DNA of 64,000 nucleotides from Apilactobacillus apisilvae (GTDB lineage Bacteria; Bacillota; Bacilli; Lactobacillales; Lactobacillaceae): assembly GCF_023380225.1 (NCBI RefSeq), contig NZ_CP093362.1:992001-1056000 (forward strand), written 5' to 3'. The position numbers and the translations under genes are program-made. Shown here in pieces: positions 17,908 to 24,248 of the stretch (position 1 is its first letter; every line of letters starts with the position of its first letter). The notes below the pieces were generated by a model. The model was not told the DNA's origin and searched no databases. It saw only the letters and a list, made by a program, of their open reading frames with translations.

Positions 17908-18525
17908 TTAGTACTTAGTTCTATTTTTTTCATGTTTAGAATGTTCTTTTTTATTATTTTCAACTGAATTTGGATCCCATAATTGTATTTCCCAAGGAAA
18001 GTGCTTATTATCATCTTTTAAATAAAAATGAATTGCACAATAACTACTATTAGACTTATTTTTTATATAAGGTCTGTATATGTTACTAAAAATTGTATTT
18101 TTTAGTTCTTCTAAAAACTTTATATAGTCATCTAAATTATTATTTAAGTCGTATACTAAAAATCTAACTCCAACAAGATCATTAATTGACTTATTTACTA
18201 TAACTTTTCCATGTGTTTTAGGATTAGATATATATTGAGAAATTTTTTCATGAAAAGAACCTAAGCTTTTTACTCTTGATCGAATACGTTTTTCAATTAA
18301 TTGAATCATACAATCATCCAGAGAGTGATTAGACATAAATTTCATATATTCAATAGCTTCTAATAGAAACTTTGTAGAACTAGAAGCTTCAATTAATTCT
18401 AGTTTTTTATAATTCATTGAGCTATGAGTACCGCTTTTATAATAAATTGAAGTCAACTCATTATATGTTTCATTAACTAGTTTAATAATTTGTTTTAATT
18501 CAGTTTTATTTTGTACTGTAAACAT
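17908..18525 (-). CDS. Toxic small alarmone synthetase (toxSAS) of a Panacea toxin-antitoxin pair
   Basis: A 205-residue protein with a RelA/SpoT nucleotidyltransferase fold: 'RIRSRVKSLGSFHEK' (R84, K86), 'INDLVGVRFLVYD' (D116, G119, R121), 'YCAIH' (Y162, H166), 'WEIQLWD' (E179, Q181) and a late 'KEH' (H195). There is no hydrolase, TGS or ACT domain, so it is not the housekeeping Rel. Known toxSAS enzymes either make (pp)pApp or attach pyrophosphate to the tRNA 3' CCA end and stop translation; which applies here is not visible. The start follows GGAG eight bases upstream, and a TATAAT (minus strand, 18554-18559) lies just upstream. The antitoxin gene follows on the same strand. Confidence 0.85.
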   Translation of the reverse strand: MFTVQNKTELKQIIKLVNETYNELTSIYYKSGTHSSMNYKKLELIEASSSTKFLLEAIEYMKFMSNHSLDDCMIQLIEKRIRSRVKSLGSFHEKISQYISNPKTHGKVIVNKSINDLVGVRFLVYDLNNNLDDYIKFLEELKNTIFSNIYRPYIKNKSNSSYCAIHFYLKDDNKHFPWEIQLWDPNSVENNKKEHSKHEKNRTKY

Positions 18526-18599
18526 ATAATTGCTCCATTAGTATAATAATTTAATTATATCACAGTGAATAAAATAATAAAATAACAGAAAAGCTTAAC

Positions 18600-18713
18600 A
18601 AAAACCTGAACATTTCGGCACCTAATTGAATATAAAAAGTCTTATAAGCGCTATTAAATCAGTACATACAAGGCTTTATTTGTATACTTATTTAAATAAA
18701 AGTTCAGGTTTTT
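18600..18713. repeat. 12-bp inverted repeat enclosing further hairpins
   Basis: AAAAACCTGAAC (18600-18611) and GTTCAGGTTTTT (18702-18713) are perfect complements about 90 bp apart. Inside, AGTA-C-ATACAA and TTTGTATACTT (18661-18691) form a second stem. T-runs flank the outer stem on both strands. It lies just upstream of the toxSAS gene and could be a branched RNA, a bidirectional terminator or a DNA cruciform. Confidence 0.6.
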
Positions 18714-18898
18714 ACAGGTTCTTAATAAAAATAAACTGCTTTTTCAAATGGCACTTCATGATCCAATATATTCAAAACTTATTAATTCTTAATATCAACC
18801 TGAGTATATCCGAGCATATCGGAGTAAATTATGCGAGCAAATGCTAGTAAAATTTCAATCATTTGCCATAAAAATATGTTTATAATTGCAATGATTAA

Positions 18899-19313
18899 CC
18901 CTAACATTTCCTAACAATTTATAGCCTATAAAGTAGCTATCAGCAATGGAAACGATAGTGGAAAAAGTACCGTGAACAGTACGCTAAAAGTTTCCAATTT
19001 GTTCACGCTTTTTGTGTGCACCCATAAATAAAAAAGTATGCACTAAGGTTGCACCTATTATGCACCCTAAAATATGCAACAAATGCAACGCTGTTACGTC
19101 CCACAATATGCTTTAATTCGATCATTCATTAATAACAAAAGCTAACACACAAGCCTATTTTAAGCCTTGACATACCTCAACATTTCTCAACAAATTATCC
19201 TAGTATTTTATCTTAGTAATTATTAGTCATATACCTTAACAATTCTTAACATTTTACTCTAGCAATTCCTAGCATTTTAGATTCATATAACCTTAGCATT
19301 TCTTAGCATTTTA
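18899..19313. repeat. Family of 10-bp-spaced direct doublets (YTNARCA type)
   Basis: Five places carry the same short word twice, exactly 10 bp apart: CTAACA (18901, 18911), CTCAACA (19176, 19186), CTTAACA (19235, 19245), CTAGCA (19259, 19269) and CTTAGCA (19292, 19302). A looser TAGTA pair lies at 19201/19214. The two words of a doublet always share the same variant. From 19175 on, the doublets sit in roughly 58-bp tandem units. Between 19017 and 19089, TGCAMY occurs six times (19017, 19039, 19050, 19061, 19075, 19084). The layout resembles iterons or helix-turn-phased protein sites. No gene is seen in 18526-19437. Confidence 0.65.
18947..19007. other. Interleaved inverted repeats (pseudoknot-capable segment)
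   Basis: TGGAAAC (18947-18953) pairs with GTTTCCA (18990-18996), while CGTGAAC (18971-18977) pairs with GTTCACG (19001-19007). The order A-B-A'-B' is that of a pseudoknot. It hints that the tract is transcribed into a folded RNA, but no expression evidence can be read from sequence. Confidence 0.4.
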
Positions 19314-19437
19314 AATATAAAATTGTCCTTATATTTTGTTACATTTTTCTATGTTTCTGTTACATCTATAAGTAACTTTTATAATAAAATCAAGAATGAT
19401 AACCTAAATATAAGAATTAAATTTATAAGGAGTTATT

Positions 19438-19680
19438 ATGCAAATAAGAAGTATAAGAAAAATAGCAAAATACATATCTATTAGTTACTTAATCATCCCT
19501 TTATTATCAATTCTATTTCCTATATTCAAAGCACCATTACTATTTATATTTATTACTGAAAACATAATATTTACTATAATTTACATGTTTAATATTAAAA
19601 AAATCAGACAAAACAAAAAGCTATGGAACTGCAACTATTATTTTGAACAAATAAATAAAAGCAGCTTTCTAATTATTTAA
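19438..19680 (+). CDS. Small two-helix membrane protein, 3' end altered by IS insertion
   Basis: The reading frame begins with AAGGAG five bases before ATG and codes for two hydrophobic helices (residues about 12-30 and 33-50) ending in a basic tail KKIRQNKKL. At 19625 the IS3-family element starts, and the last ~19 residues of the present frame come from the IS end. If the IS and one target copy are removed, the frame would read K-K-L-F-F-R and stop, giving a 65-residue protein 16 bp before the next gene. It probably formed one unit with the coiled-coil genes at 20949 and 21651. The function is not recognised; size and topology would suit a holin-like, immunity or toxin peptide. Confidence 0.6.
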   Translation: MQIRSIRKIAKYISISYLIIPLLSILFPIFKAPLLFIFITENIIFTIIYMFNIKKIRQNKKLWNCNYYFEQINKSSFLII

Positions 19681-20520
19681 TTGGGCAACTGATTTCCTGT
19701 ACTCTACAGGTGATTGGTTGCCTAATTTTGTTAATATTCGTGTATTATTCCAAAATTTGATATAATTATTCACACACCTAATGGTATCTGCTAAACCTTT
19801 TGGTTTAGCTTGTGTGTATATCATTTCAGTCTTTAGGCTTGAGTGAAATGATTCAATGATGGCGTTATCAGCTGGCGTTCCTTTACGGGACATACTTCTG
19901 ATGGCGCCTTTTTTGCGTGCTAGTTCAAAGAATTCACGTGAGGTATAAGTTGATCCTTGATCACTATGAATAATAGCTCCATCTAAATAACCTAATTGAT
20001 TTAATGTATCTAATGTCAATTTGGTATTTGGATGATTAGAAATTTTATGAGCAATAATTTCTGAATTAAAGCTATCCATAATTGTAGAAAGATACAACAT
20101 TCTATTTCCGCAAGGAATATAGGTGATATCAGTTGTTAATTTACGCTTAAGAAAATTAATTGCCCAATCACGATTGATTATATTTTCGAATTGTTTAAAT
20201 GGATTGCCAGGTCGATGAGATCTTTTACGTTTAATACGACAACTCCAACCATACTTAGCCATAATTCTTTGAACCTTACTAACACTACATTTTAATTTTT
20301 TATTAACTAAAGCATGAATTTTACGATAACCATATAAAAACTTCGTTTTTATACATATTTGTTGAATCTCCTGTTCAATCTGACTTAAAGTAAAATTATC
20401 TGCATGTGTTTTATGATAGTAATAAGTACTTCTAGATATATTGAGATACTGACAAATTCTAACTAAAGGTATTTTGGATGTGAAAGTATCGATTAATTTA
20501 ATAGTAGCTTGATTTACCAC
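19669..20520 (-). CDS. IS3-family transposase OrfB (DDE integrase core), copy 1
   Basis: A 283-residue frame. The N-terminal HTH_21-like region 'YLNISRSTYYYHK' and 'YGYRKIHALVNKKLKCSVSKVQRIMAKYGW' precede the integrase core. The core has D in 'LTTDITYIP', D in 'IIHSDQGSTYTS' and E in 'DNAIIESFHSSLKTEMIY', giving an intact DDE triad. It opens at GTG (20518-20520), overlapping orfA. An A7 run in orfA (about 20540-20546) is a likely -1 frameshift site that would produce the OrfAB transposase. It appears functional, unlike the copies at 51 kb and 58 kb. Confidence 0.93.
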   Translation of the reverse strand: MVNQATIKLIDTFTSKIPLVRICQYLNISRSTYYYHKTHADNFTLSQIEQEIQQICIKTKFLYGYRKIHALVNKKLKCSVSKVQRIMAKYGWSCRIKRKRSHRPGNPFKQFENIINRDWAINFLKRKLTTDITYIPCGNRMLYLSTIMDSFNSEIIAHKISNHPNTKLTLDTLNQLGYLDGAIIHSDQGSTYTSREFFELARKKGAIRSMSRKGTPADNAIIESFHSSLKTEMIYTQAKPKGLADTIRCVNNYIKFWNNTRILTKLGNQSPVEYRKSVAQLNN

Positions 20521-20819
20521 AGCCCTTCCATGATTAAATATTTTTTTATAACTTCAAGTTCTTCCTTCATTTGTTTAATTTCCATATCTTTTCTGACGTC
20601 ACTAGGTAGTTCTAAATTGCCTTTATTATATTTATATTGTTTGCCAGGCTTTTGATTCAAACGATAATAATCACCATTTCTTACATATTTCCGCCATGTA
20701 TAAATTAAGCCGTCACTCTTTAAACCAAGTATTTTACAAATCTTTCTACCAGGAATACCTTCATTAAGAAGCCGAACGGCTTCTAGTTTAGTTTCATATG
20801 AATATTTATTATTAGTCAT
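20514..20819 (-). CDS. IS3-family transposase OrfA (helix-turn-helix), copy 1
   Basis: 101 residues. 'YSYETKLEAVRLLNEGIPGRKICKILGLKSDGLIYTWRKYV' is the HTH that binds the terminal repeats. The C-terminal 'KDMEIKQMKEELEVIKKYLIMEGLW' is a leucine-zipper-like helix. It starts after GGAGGTG and overlaps orfB by 7 bp. Confidence 0.92.
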   Translation of the reverse strand: MTNNKYSYETKLEAVRLLNEGIPGRKICKILGLKSDGLIYTWRKYVRNGDYYRLNQKPGKQYKYNKGNLELPSDVRKDMEIKQMKEELEVIKKYLIMEGLW

Positions 20820-20948
20820 ACAAAAAACACCTCCGAATTATATTATTTTACCAAATTAAAATAATACTTTTATCGAAAGTGCTTTTATTTATCTGTTCAA
20901 TATTATAACTTCAGTTCCTATTTTTTCGATAAACAAAATAAAAAAAAT

Positions 20949-21563
20949 ATGGAATTAGAGAATAAAGAGCATAAAGACAATATAAATGCTGGCTTTGCAC
21001 AGAGCTTTTACATTTACCAATATGATGATTTAAAAAAGATAAGCAAAGATTTAATATACACACGTAAGGATATATATAATATAAAAGAAAAATTGATTAA
21101 TCTAGAAAGAACTTTAAATCCAATAATAATGCATATTATTAATACAGAATCAAAAACTACTGAAAGAGAAAAATTAATAGCCAGGCATAATCAATATGAC
21201 GAACAAAGTAACACTATAAAGATTCAAATGAAAGAATTAGAAAATATAACAATAAAATCTATGGATACATTTTCAACAATAAAAGATACACTAGAAGTAT
21301 CAGATATAGATTATAAAAATCTATTAATTTCATTTATAAATGGTTTAATAGAAGATAATAAACGTCTAAAAATGTCATTTTACAAAAGTTATAAAATTCT
21401 AGAACAGCAAGACAAAGAAATTATAAATAATAATCTAGATAGAAATTTCGAAAGTATAGAAGTAGATTTAAAAGACATAGATTGGTATTATTCAAAGTGT
21501 ATAGATAAAATAAATGAAATTAAATCAGAGATTAAAAATAGTCATATAAAATCAAGTAAGTAA
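20949..21563 (+). CDS. Unknown soluble coiled-coil protein
   Basis: A 204-residue, lysine- and glutamate-rich protein with no signal peptide or membrane segment. Long heptad-like stretches occur at about 30-60 and 70-110, and acidic-basic helices continue to the end. No family is recognised. The ATG at 20949 lacks a ribosome site. Before the IS arrived, the upstream small membrane gene would have stopped 16 bp away, so translation may have been coupled to it; the IS may have lowered expression. ATA codons are heavily used, unlike housekeeping genes in the window, which suggests acquisition from elsewhere. Confidence 0.6.
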   Translation: MELENKEHKDNINAGFAQSFYIYQYDDLKKISKDLIYTRKDIYNIKEKLINLERTLNPIIMHIINTESKTTEREKLIARHNQYDEQSNTIKIQMKELENITIKSMDTFSTIKDTLEVSDIDYKNLLISFINGLIEDNKRLKMSFYKSYKILEQQDKEIINNNLDRNFESIEVDLKDIDWYYSKCIDKINEIKSEIKNSHIKSSK

Positions 21564-21650
21564 TTAATCTAATTAAGTAGCGTTTATAAAGAATTTAGTA
21601 CTTTTAATAGATATACTACTAAAATATAAATAAAAGGTAAGATATATTAC

Positions 21651-22244
21651 ATGTCAATTATAATAAATATAATAATAACAATAATAACACTATGTATTAG
21701 TCAATATTCAACATTTTACATAATGACAAAACGGGTAGAAAAGGACAGACAAGAAAAAATTAGAGAAGATAGGATTGAGAATATTAACGATATTTGTTTT
21801 AACTTATCATTAGCAAAACAAGAAATGTTTCAATTAAAAAATAAATTATTAAATTTAGATAGAAATATTTATTTCTATAATAAAAAATTAAATAAAAATA
21901 TTGATGAGATGTTATCTATTTCAAAAAAATTACCAAAAATAATTTCAGATATTAATGAAATTAGCAATGATACAATAAAACCAATAAATCATATTCAGTT
22001 TGCATATGATAAATTAAAATATACACATATAGATCTTCCATTTGTAATAAATGACAATATAAGATCATGTATTTTCGAATTATATGAAATAAATGATATT
22101 AATCATGTAATAGATAAAAGTTTATATTCAATAATATATAATTATGAAAATAATCAATTCTTTAATACTTCTTACATATCCAACATTTCATATATAGAAA
22201 AACAGTGTGATGAAATAATTAGTTTTATAAGTAAAAATAATTAA
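21651..22244 (+). CDS. Unknown membrane-anchored coiled-coil protein
   Basis: 197 residues. One N-terminal membrane helix (residues 2-25) is followed by a basic, charged segment (KRVEKDRQEKIREDRIE) that would stay in the cytoplasm, then by helical, coiled-coil-prone sequence with many Asn/Ile/Lys residues. AAAGGTAAG upstream supports the start. It follows the 204-residue coiled-coil gene by 87 bp on the same strand and shares its ATA-rich codon use, so the two may be partners. No known domain was recognised. An inner-membrane effector plus soluble partner would be one reading, but this is speculation. Confidence 0.6.
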   Translation: MSIIINIIITIITLCISQYSTFYIMTKRVEKDRQEKIREDRIENINDICFNLSLAKQEMFQLKNKLLNLDRNIYFYNKKLNKNIDEMLSISKKLPKIISDINEISNDTIKPINHIQFAYDKLKYTHIDLPFVINDNIRSCIFELYEINDINHVIDKSLYSIIYNYENNQFFNTSYISNISYIEKQCDEIISFISKNN

Positions 22245-22424
22245 TCTTATAACAAAATTAATGTTAAACATTTAATTTATAAACTAAAAAATAACTAAAA
22301 TAAAAAGGTATGATTCAAATAATTATAGAAGTAATTTTTCACATCAAATCATATGATTAAAAGGCATTTTCCACTGCCCTTCATAAATTAAATACGAAAA
22401 AGATAAAAGTATTATTTTTTATTT

Positions 22425-22803
22425 TGTAGCACTTTTTTATTTTTCTGCTACACGTCGACAATATAAGTACTAGCATAGATCAAATTATATTGTAGCAGGT
22501 CATAATCATTAAGTACTACAGATGTAAAGATTGATATAACAACAACCAATAACATTTTGTAGTAGATGTAGCAGGTATTTTTAACTTCTTCTATATATTA
22601 CATACTCATATTATAATCAAAATGTTTCTACACGTTAGATGTTAATTTTATGTACTACAAGTACTACATTATTAAGCTAAGTGCTTATATAACAATATAT
22701 AATGGATGTAGCAGATAATAATTAAGCCTGCTACGTTAATAGCAATTATGATTGATATAACAATAATTATAAAGATTGTAGTACTTTTTACATTTCTGCT
22801 ACA
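22425..22803. repeat. Mirror-symmetric array of TGTAGYA sites
   Basis: TGTAGYA or its complement TRCTACA occurs exactly eleven times: plus orientation at 22425, 22491, 22558, 22567, 22707, 22777; minus at 22446, 22514, 22653, 22662, 22797. Near-copies are at 22729 (TGCTACG) and 22626 (TTCTACA). They form six modules: four inverted pairs 20-23 bp apart and two direct doublets 9 bp apart in opposite orientation. Module midpoints (about 22438, 22505, 22565 | 22660, 22721, 22790) are symmetric about 22613 to within roughly 1 bp. A 12-bp direct repeat TTGATATAACAA also occurs at 22531 and 22752. There is no gene in 22245-22860. Confidence 0.85.
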
Positions 22804-22860
22804 AAATGACATTGAAAAAAATAAATATTAAATTAAAATATAATTAGGAGATGGTTATAT

Positions 22861-23397
22861 ATGAAAAAATATTATAGATTGTTATTATTAAGTTTAAGTT
22901 TTATTACGTTGCTTTTTACATTCCAGAGTTTCAATGCACATGCATCTCATTTAAAATATCTTAATAAATTTCCTAATGAAATAAAGGGAACATGGTATAC
23001 ATATACTAATGATAGTGGGTTAAGTAAACATAAAAAAATAGAAAAAATGGTTGTTAATAAGAAAACATTCAATTTTCATCCTTATCGTAAACATGATGTT
23101 ATAGAAGGAGCAAATTTAACAAAAAAACAAGAAAATGAACTTAATAAAACTTCTAGATGGTCATACGCAATGGAATTTAACTATAAGGGGCATAAATGGT
23201 TTAATTTCATGGGATGGCAACAAGGAGCAGGTGATGGTTCATTCTTCAACATCCATAATTTTGACGGGCACAAGGTATTAATGAGCGCTGGTGGAGCAGG
23301 AATCAGTGTTGATGGTCAATATTATAAGAGCAAAACTTTGGCTAAAAAATTTAGTAATAAAAGATTTAAAGGATTCAATTACTATGATAATTATTAA
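22861..23397 (+). CDS. Small secreted protein of unknown function
   Basis: 178 residues. The signal peptide is residues 1-28 (MKKYYRLLLLSLSFITLLFTF...NAHAS, cleavage after A-x-A/S). The mature part begins 'HLKYLNKFPNEIKGTWYTY', a 'P..IKGxW' opening seen in many lactobacillar secreted proteins of lipocalin-like character, and ends in an aromatic, glycine-rich region. It is preceded by a good ribosome site (AGGAGATGG) and by the TGTAGYA array. The protein at 23515-24063 opens in the same way, so the two may be distant relatives. No enzymatic motif is visible. Confidence 0.72.
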   Translation: MKKYYRLLLLSLSFITLLFTFQSFNAHASHLKYLNKFPNEIKGTWYTYTNDSGLSKHKKIEKMVVNKKTFNFHPYRKHDVIEGANLTKKQENELNKTSRWSYAMEFNYKGHKWFNFMGWQQGAGDGSFFNIHNFDGHKVLMSAGGAGISVDGQYYKSKTLAKKFSNKRFKGFNYYDNY

Positions 23398-23445
23398 TTA
23401 AACAACTTTAATATAAACAAGGATAAAACCTTTGTTTCGCAAAAG

Positions 23446-23476
23446 TAAAGGCAGTAGAAAATCGCTACTGCCTTTA
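23446..23476. terminator. Hairpin between convergent secreted-protein genes
   Basis: TAAAGGCAGTAG and CTACTGCCTTTA form a perfect 12-bp stem with a 7-base loop. The T-run after it is weak. It could serve both convergent genes. Confidence 0.65.
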
Positions 23477-23514
23477 TTTGCTCAAGTAATTATAAGATCA
23501 ATGTTTATAATACA

Positions 23515-24063
23515 TCATTCCAAAATTTCACCATGTATTCTATTAAATTTTCCTAGATAAGTCCATTTATGAAAAGCTGGTTCATATTTATTACCCTTTA
23601 TCCAGATTTTCAATAAGTTTTTACCAACATACTTAATAGAATAAATTGATCTGTTTGGTGCATCCTTAGTAAATTTAGTTGAACCTTTTACAAGATATTT
23701 ATTATGAGATAATACTTGATATATAGGTTCAGTAGCAACTCCTCTAGCATCGTTAGTAACCTGACGATAATTATACTTAGACATGAAGCCCATAGGACCC
23801 TTGGAAGAATATTTATGTTGTAATCTTGCAAGCACGGTATATCCAAGATAACTTTTATTTATTAATACAACAAATTTAACAGGAACTTTTTGGACTTTAG
23901 AATATGTATTTTTTCTTTCATAGCCACTTCTCCAATTACCTTTAATAGTACTAGGTATTCCTTTATTCCATGTTGATGCACTGGCATTTAAAGATGATAT
24001 CGAAAAAACAAATATAAAAGATAATAACGCAACTAAGTATACTGATACTTTCTTAAAATTCAC
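23515..24063 (-). CDS. Small secreted protein of unknown function
   Basis: 182 residues from GTG at 24061-24063. A longer in-frame extension to 24165 exists, but the signal peptide begins here (VNFKKVSVYLVALLSFIFVFSISSLNASAS) and GAAG lies eight bases upstream. The mature protein opens 'WNKGIPSTIKGNWRSG', like the neighbour at 22861. Its later part is rich in Lys, Tyr and Trp. It probably acts outside the cell. No known catalytic motif was found. Confidence 0.7.
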   Translation of the reverse strand: MNFKKVSVYLVALLSFIFVFSISSLNASASTWNKGIPSTIKGNWRSGYERKNTYSKVQKVPVKFVVLINKSYLGYTVLARLQHKYSSKGPMGFMSKYNYRQVTNDARGVATEPIYQVLSHNKYLVKGSTKFTKDAPNRSIYSIKYVGKNLLKIWIKGNKYEPAFHKWTYLGKFNRIHGEILE

Positions 24064-24224
24064 TACAAAGACTTCTTTCTTTTGATATAAGTACATAATA
24101 ATACTAATACTCTCTATACACAAAAAGCACTCAAAATGAGTACTTAAATCGACACCTGTAAACAAATTTACTGCAAGAAGTTGATGAGTATTCTCAATAC
24201 AATAACAAGTGTTATCAATATATA

Positions 24225-24248
24225 AAGCCTGTCTTGTCCTAGCAAGAC
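24225..24248 (+). terminator. Left part of a terminator split by the IS at 24249
   Basis: AAGCCTGTCTTG (24225-24236), loop TCCTAG, then CAAGAC (24243-24248). The rest of the 3' arm, AGGCTT plus the T-run, lies beyond the IS at 25664 onward. Joined, they form a perfect 12-bp stem with a T-rich tail. The IS duplicated AGAC from inside the arm. Confidence 0.8.

Larger units (their letters stand above)
19625..20918 (-). mobile_element. IS3-family insertion sequence, copy 1 (complete)
   Basis: A 1294-bp element with ~44-bp imperfect terminal inverted repeats beginning GGAACTG at both ends. It is flanked by a short duplication (TAT, or CTAT if the outer base is shared), in line with the 3-4 bp of the IS3 group. 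It carries two overlapping frames, orfA and orfB, read leftward. It has the same length and near-identical sequence to the copy at 58296-59589, and a deleted copy sits at 50822-51533. It interrupts the small membrane gene at 19438. Confidence 0.93.

Noticed and set aside
17908..18525. Housekeeping Rel or RelQ-type (p)ppGpp synthetase
   Set aside because: Sequence is divergent, the gene sits beside a Panacea antitoxin, and the region is accessory, so a toxSAS reading is preferred.
18626..18847. 73-codon plus-strand open frame upstream of toxSAS
   Set aside because: No ribosome site, overlaps the inverted-repeat structure, and codes for a featureless sequence.
18899..19313. CRISPR array
   Set aside because: Repeats are 6-7 bases at 10-bp spacing with no unique spacers, and no cas genes are in the window.
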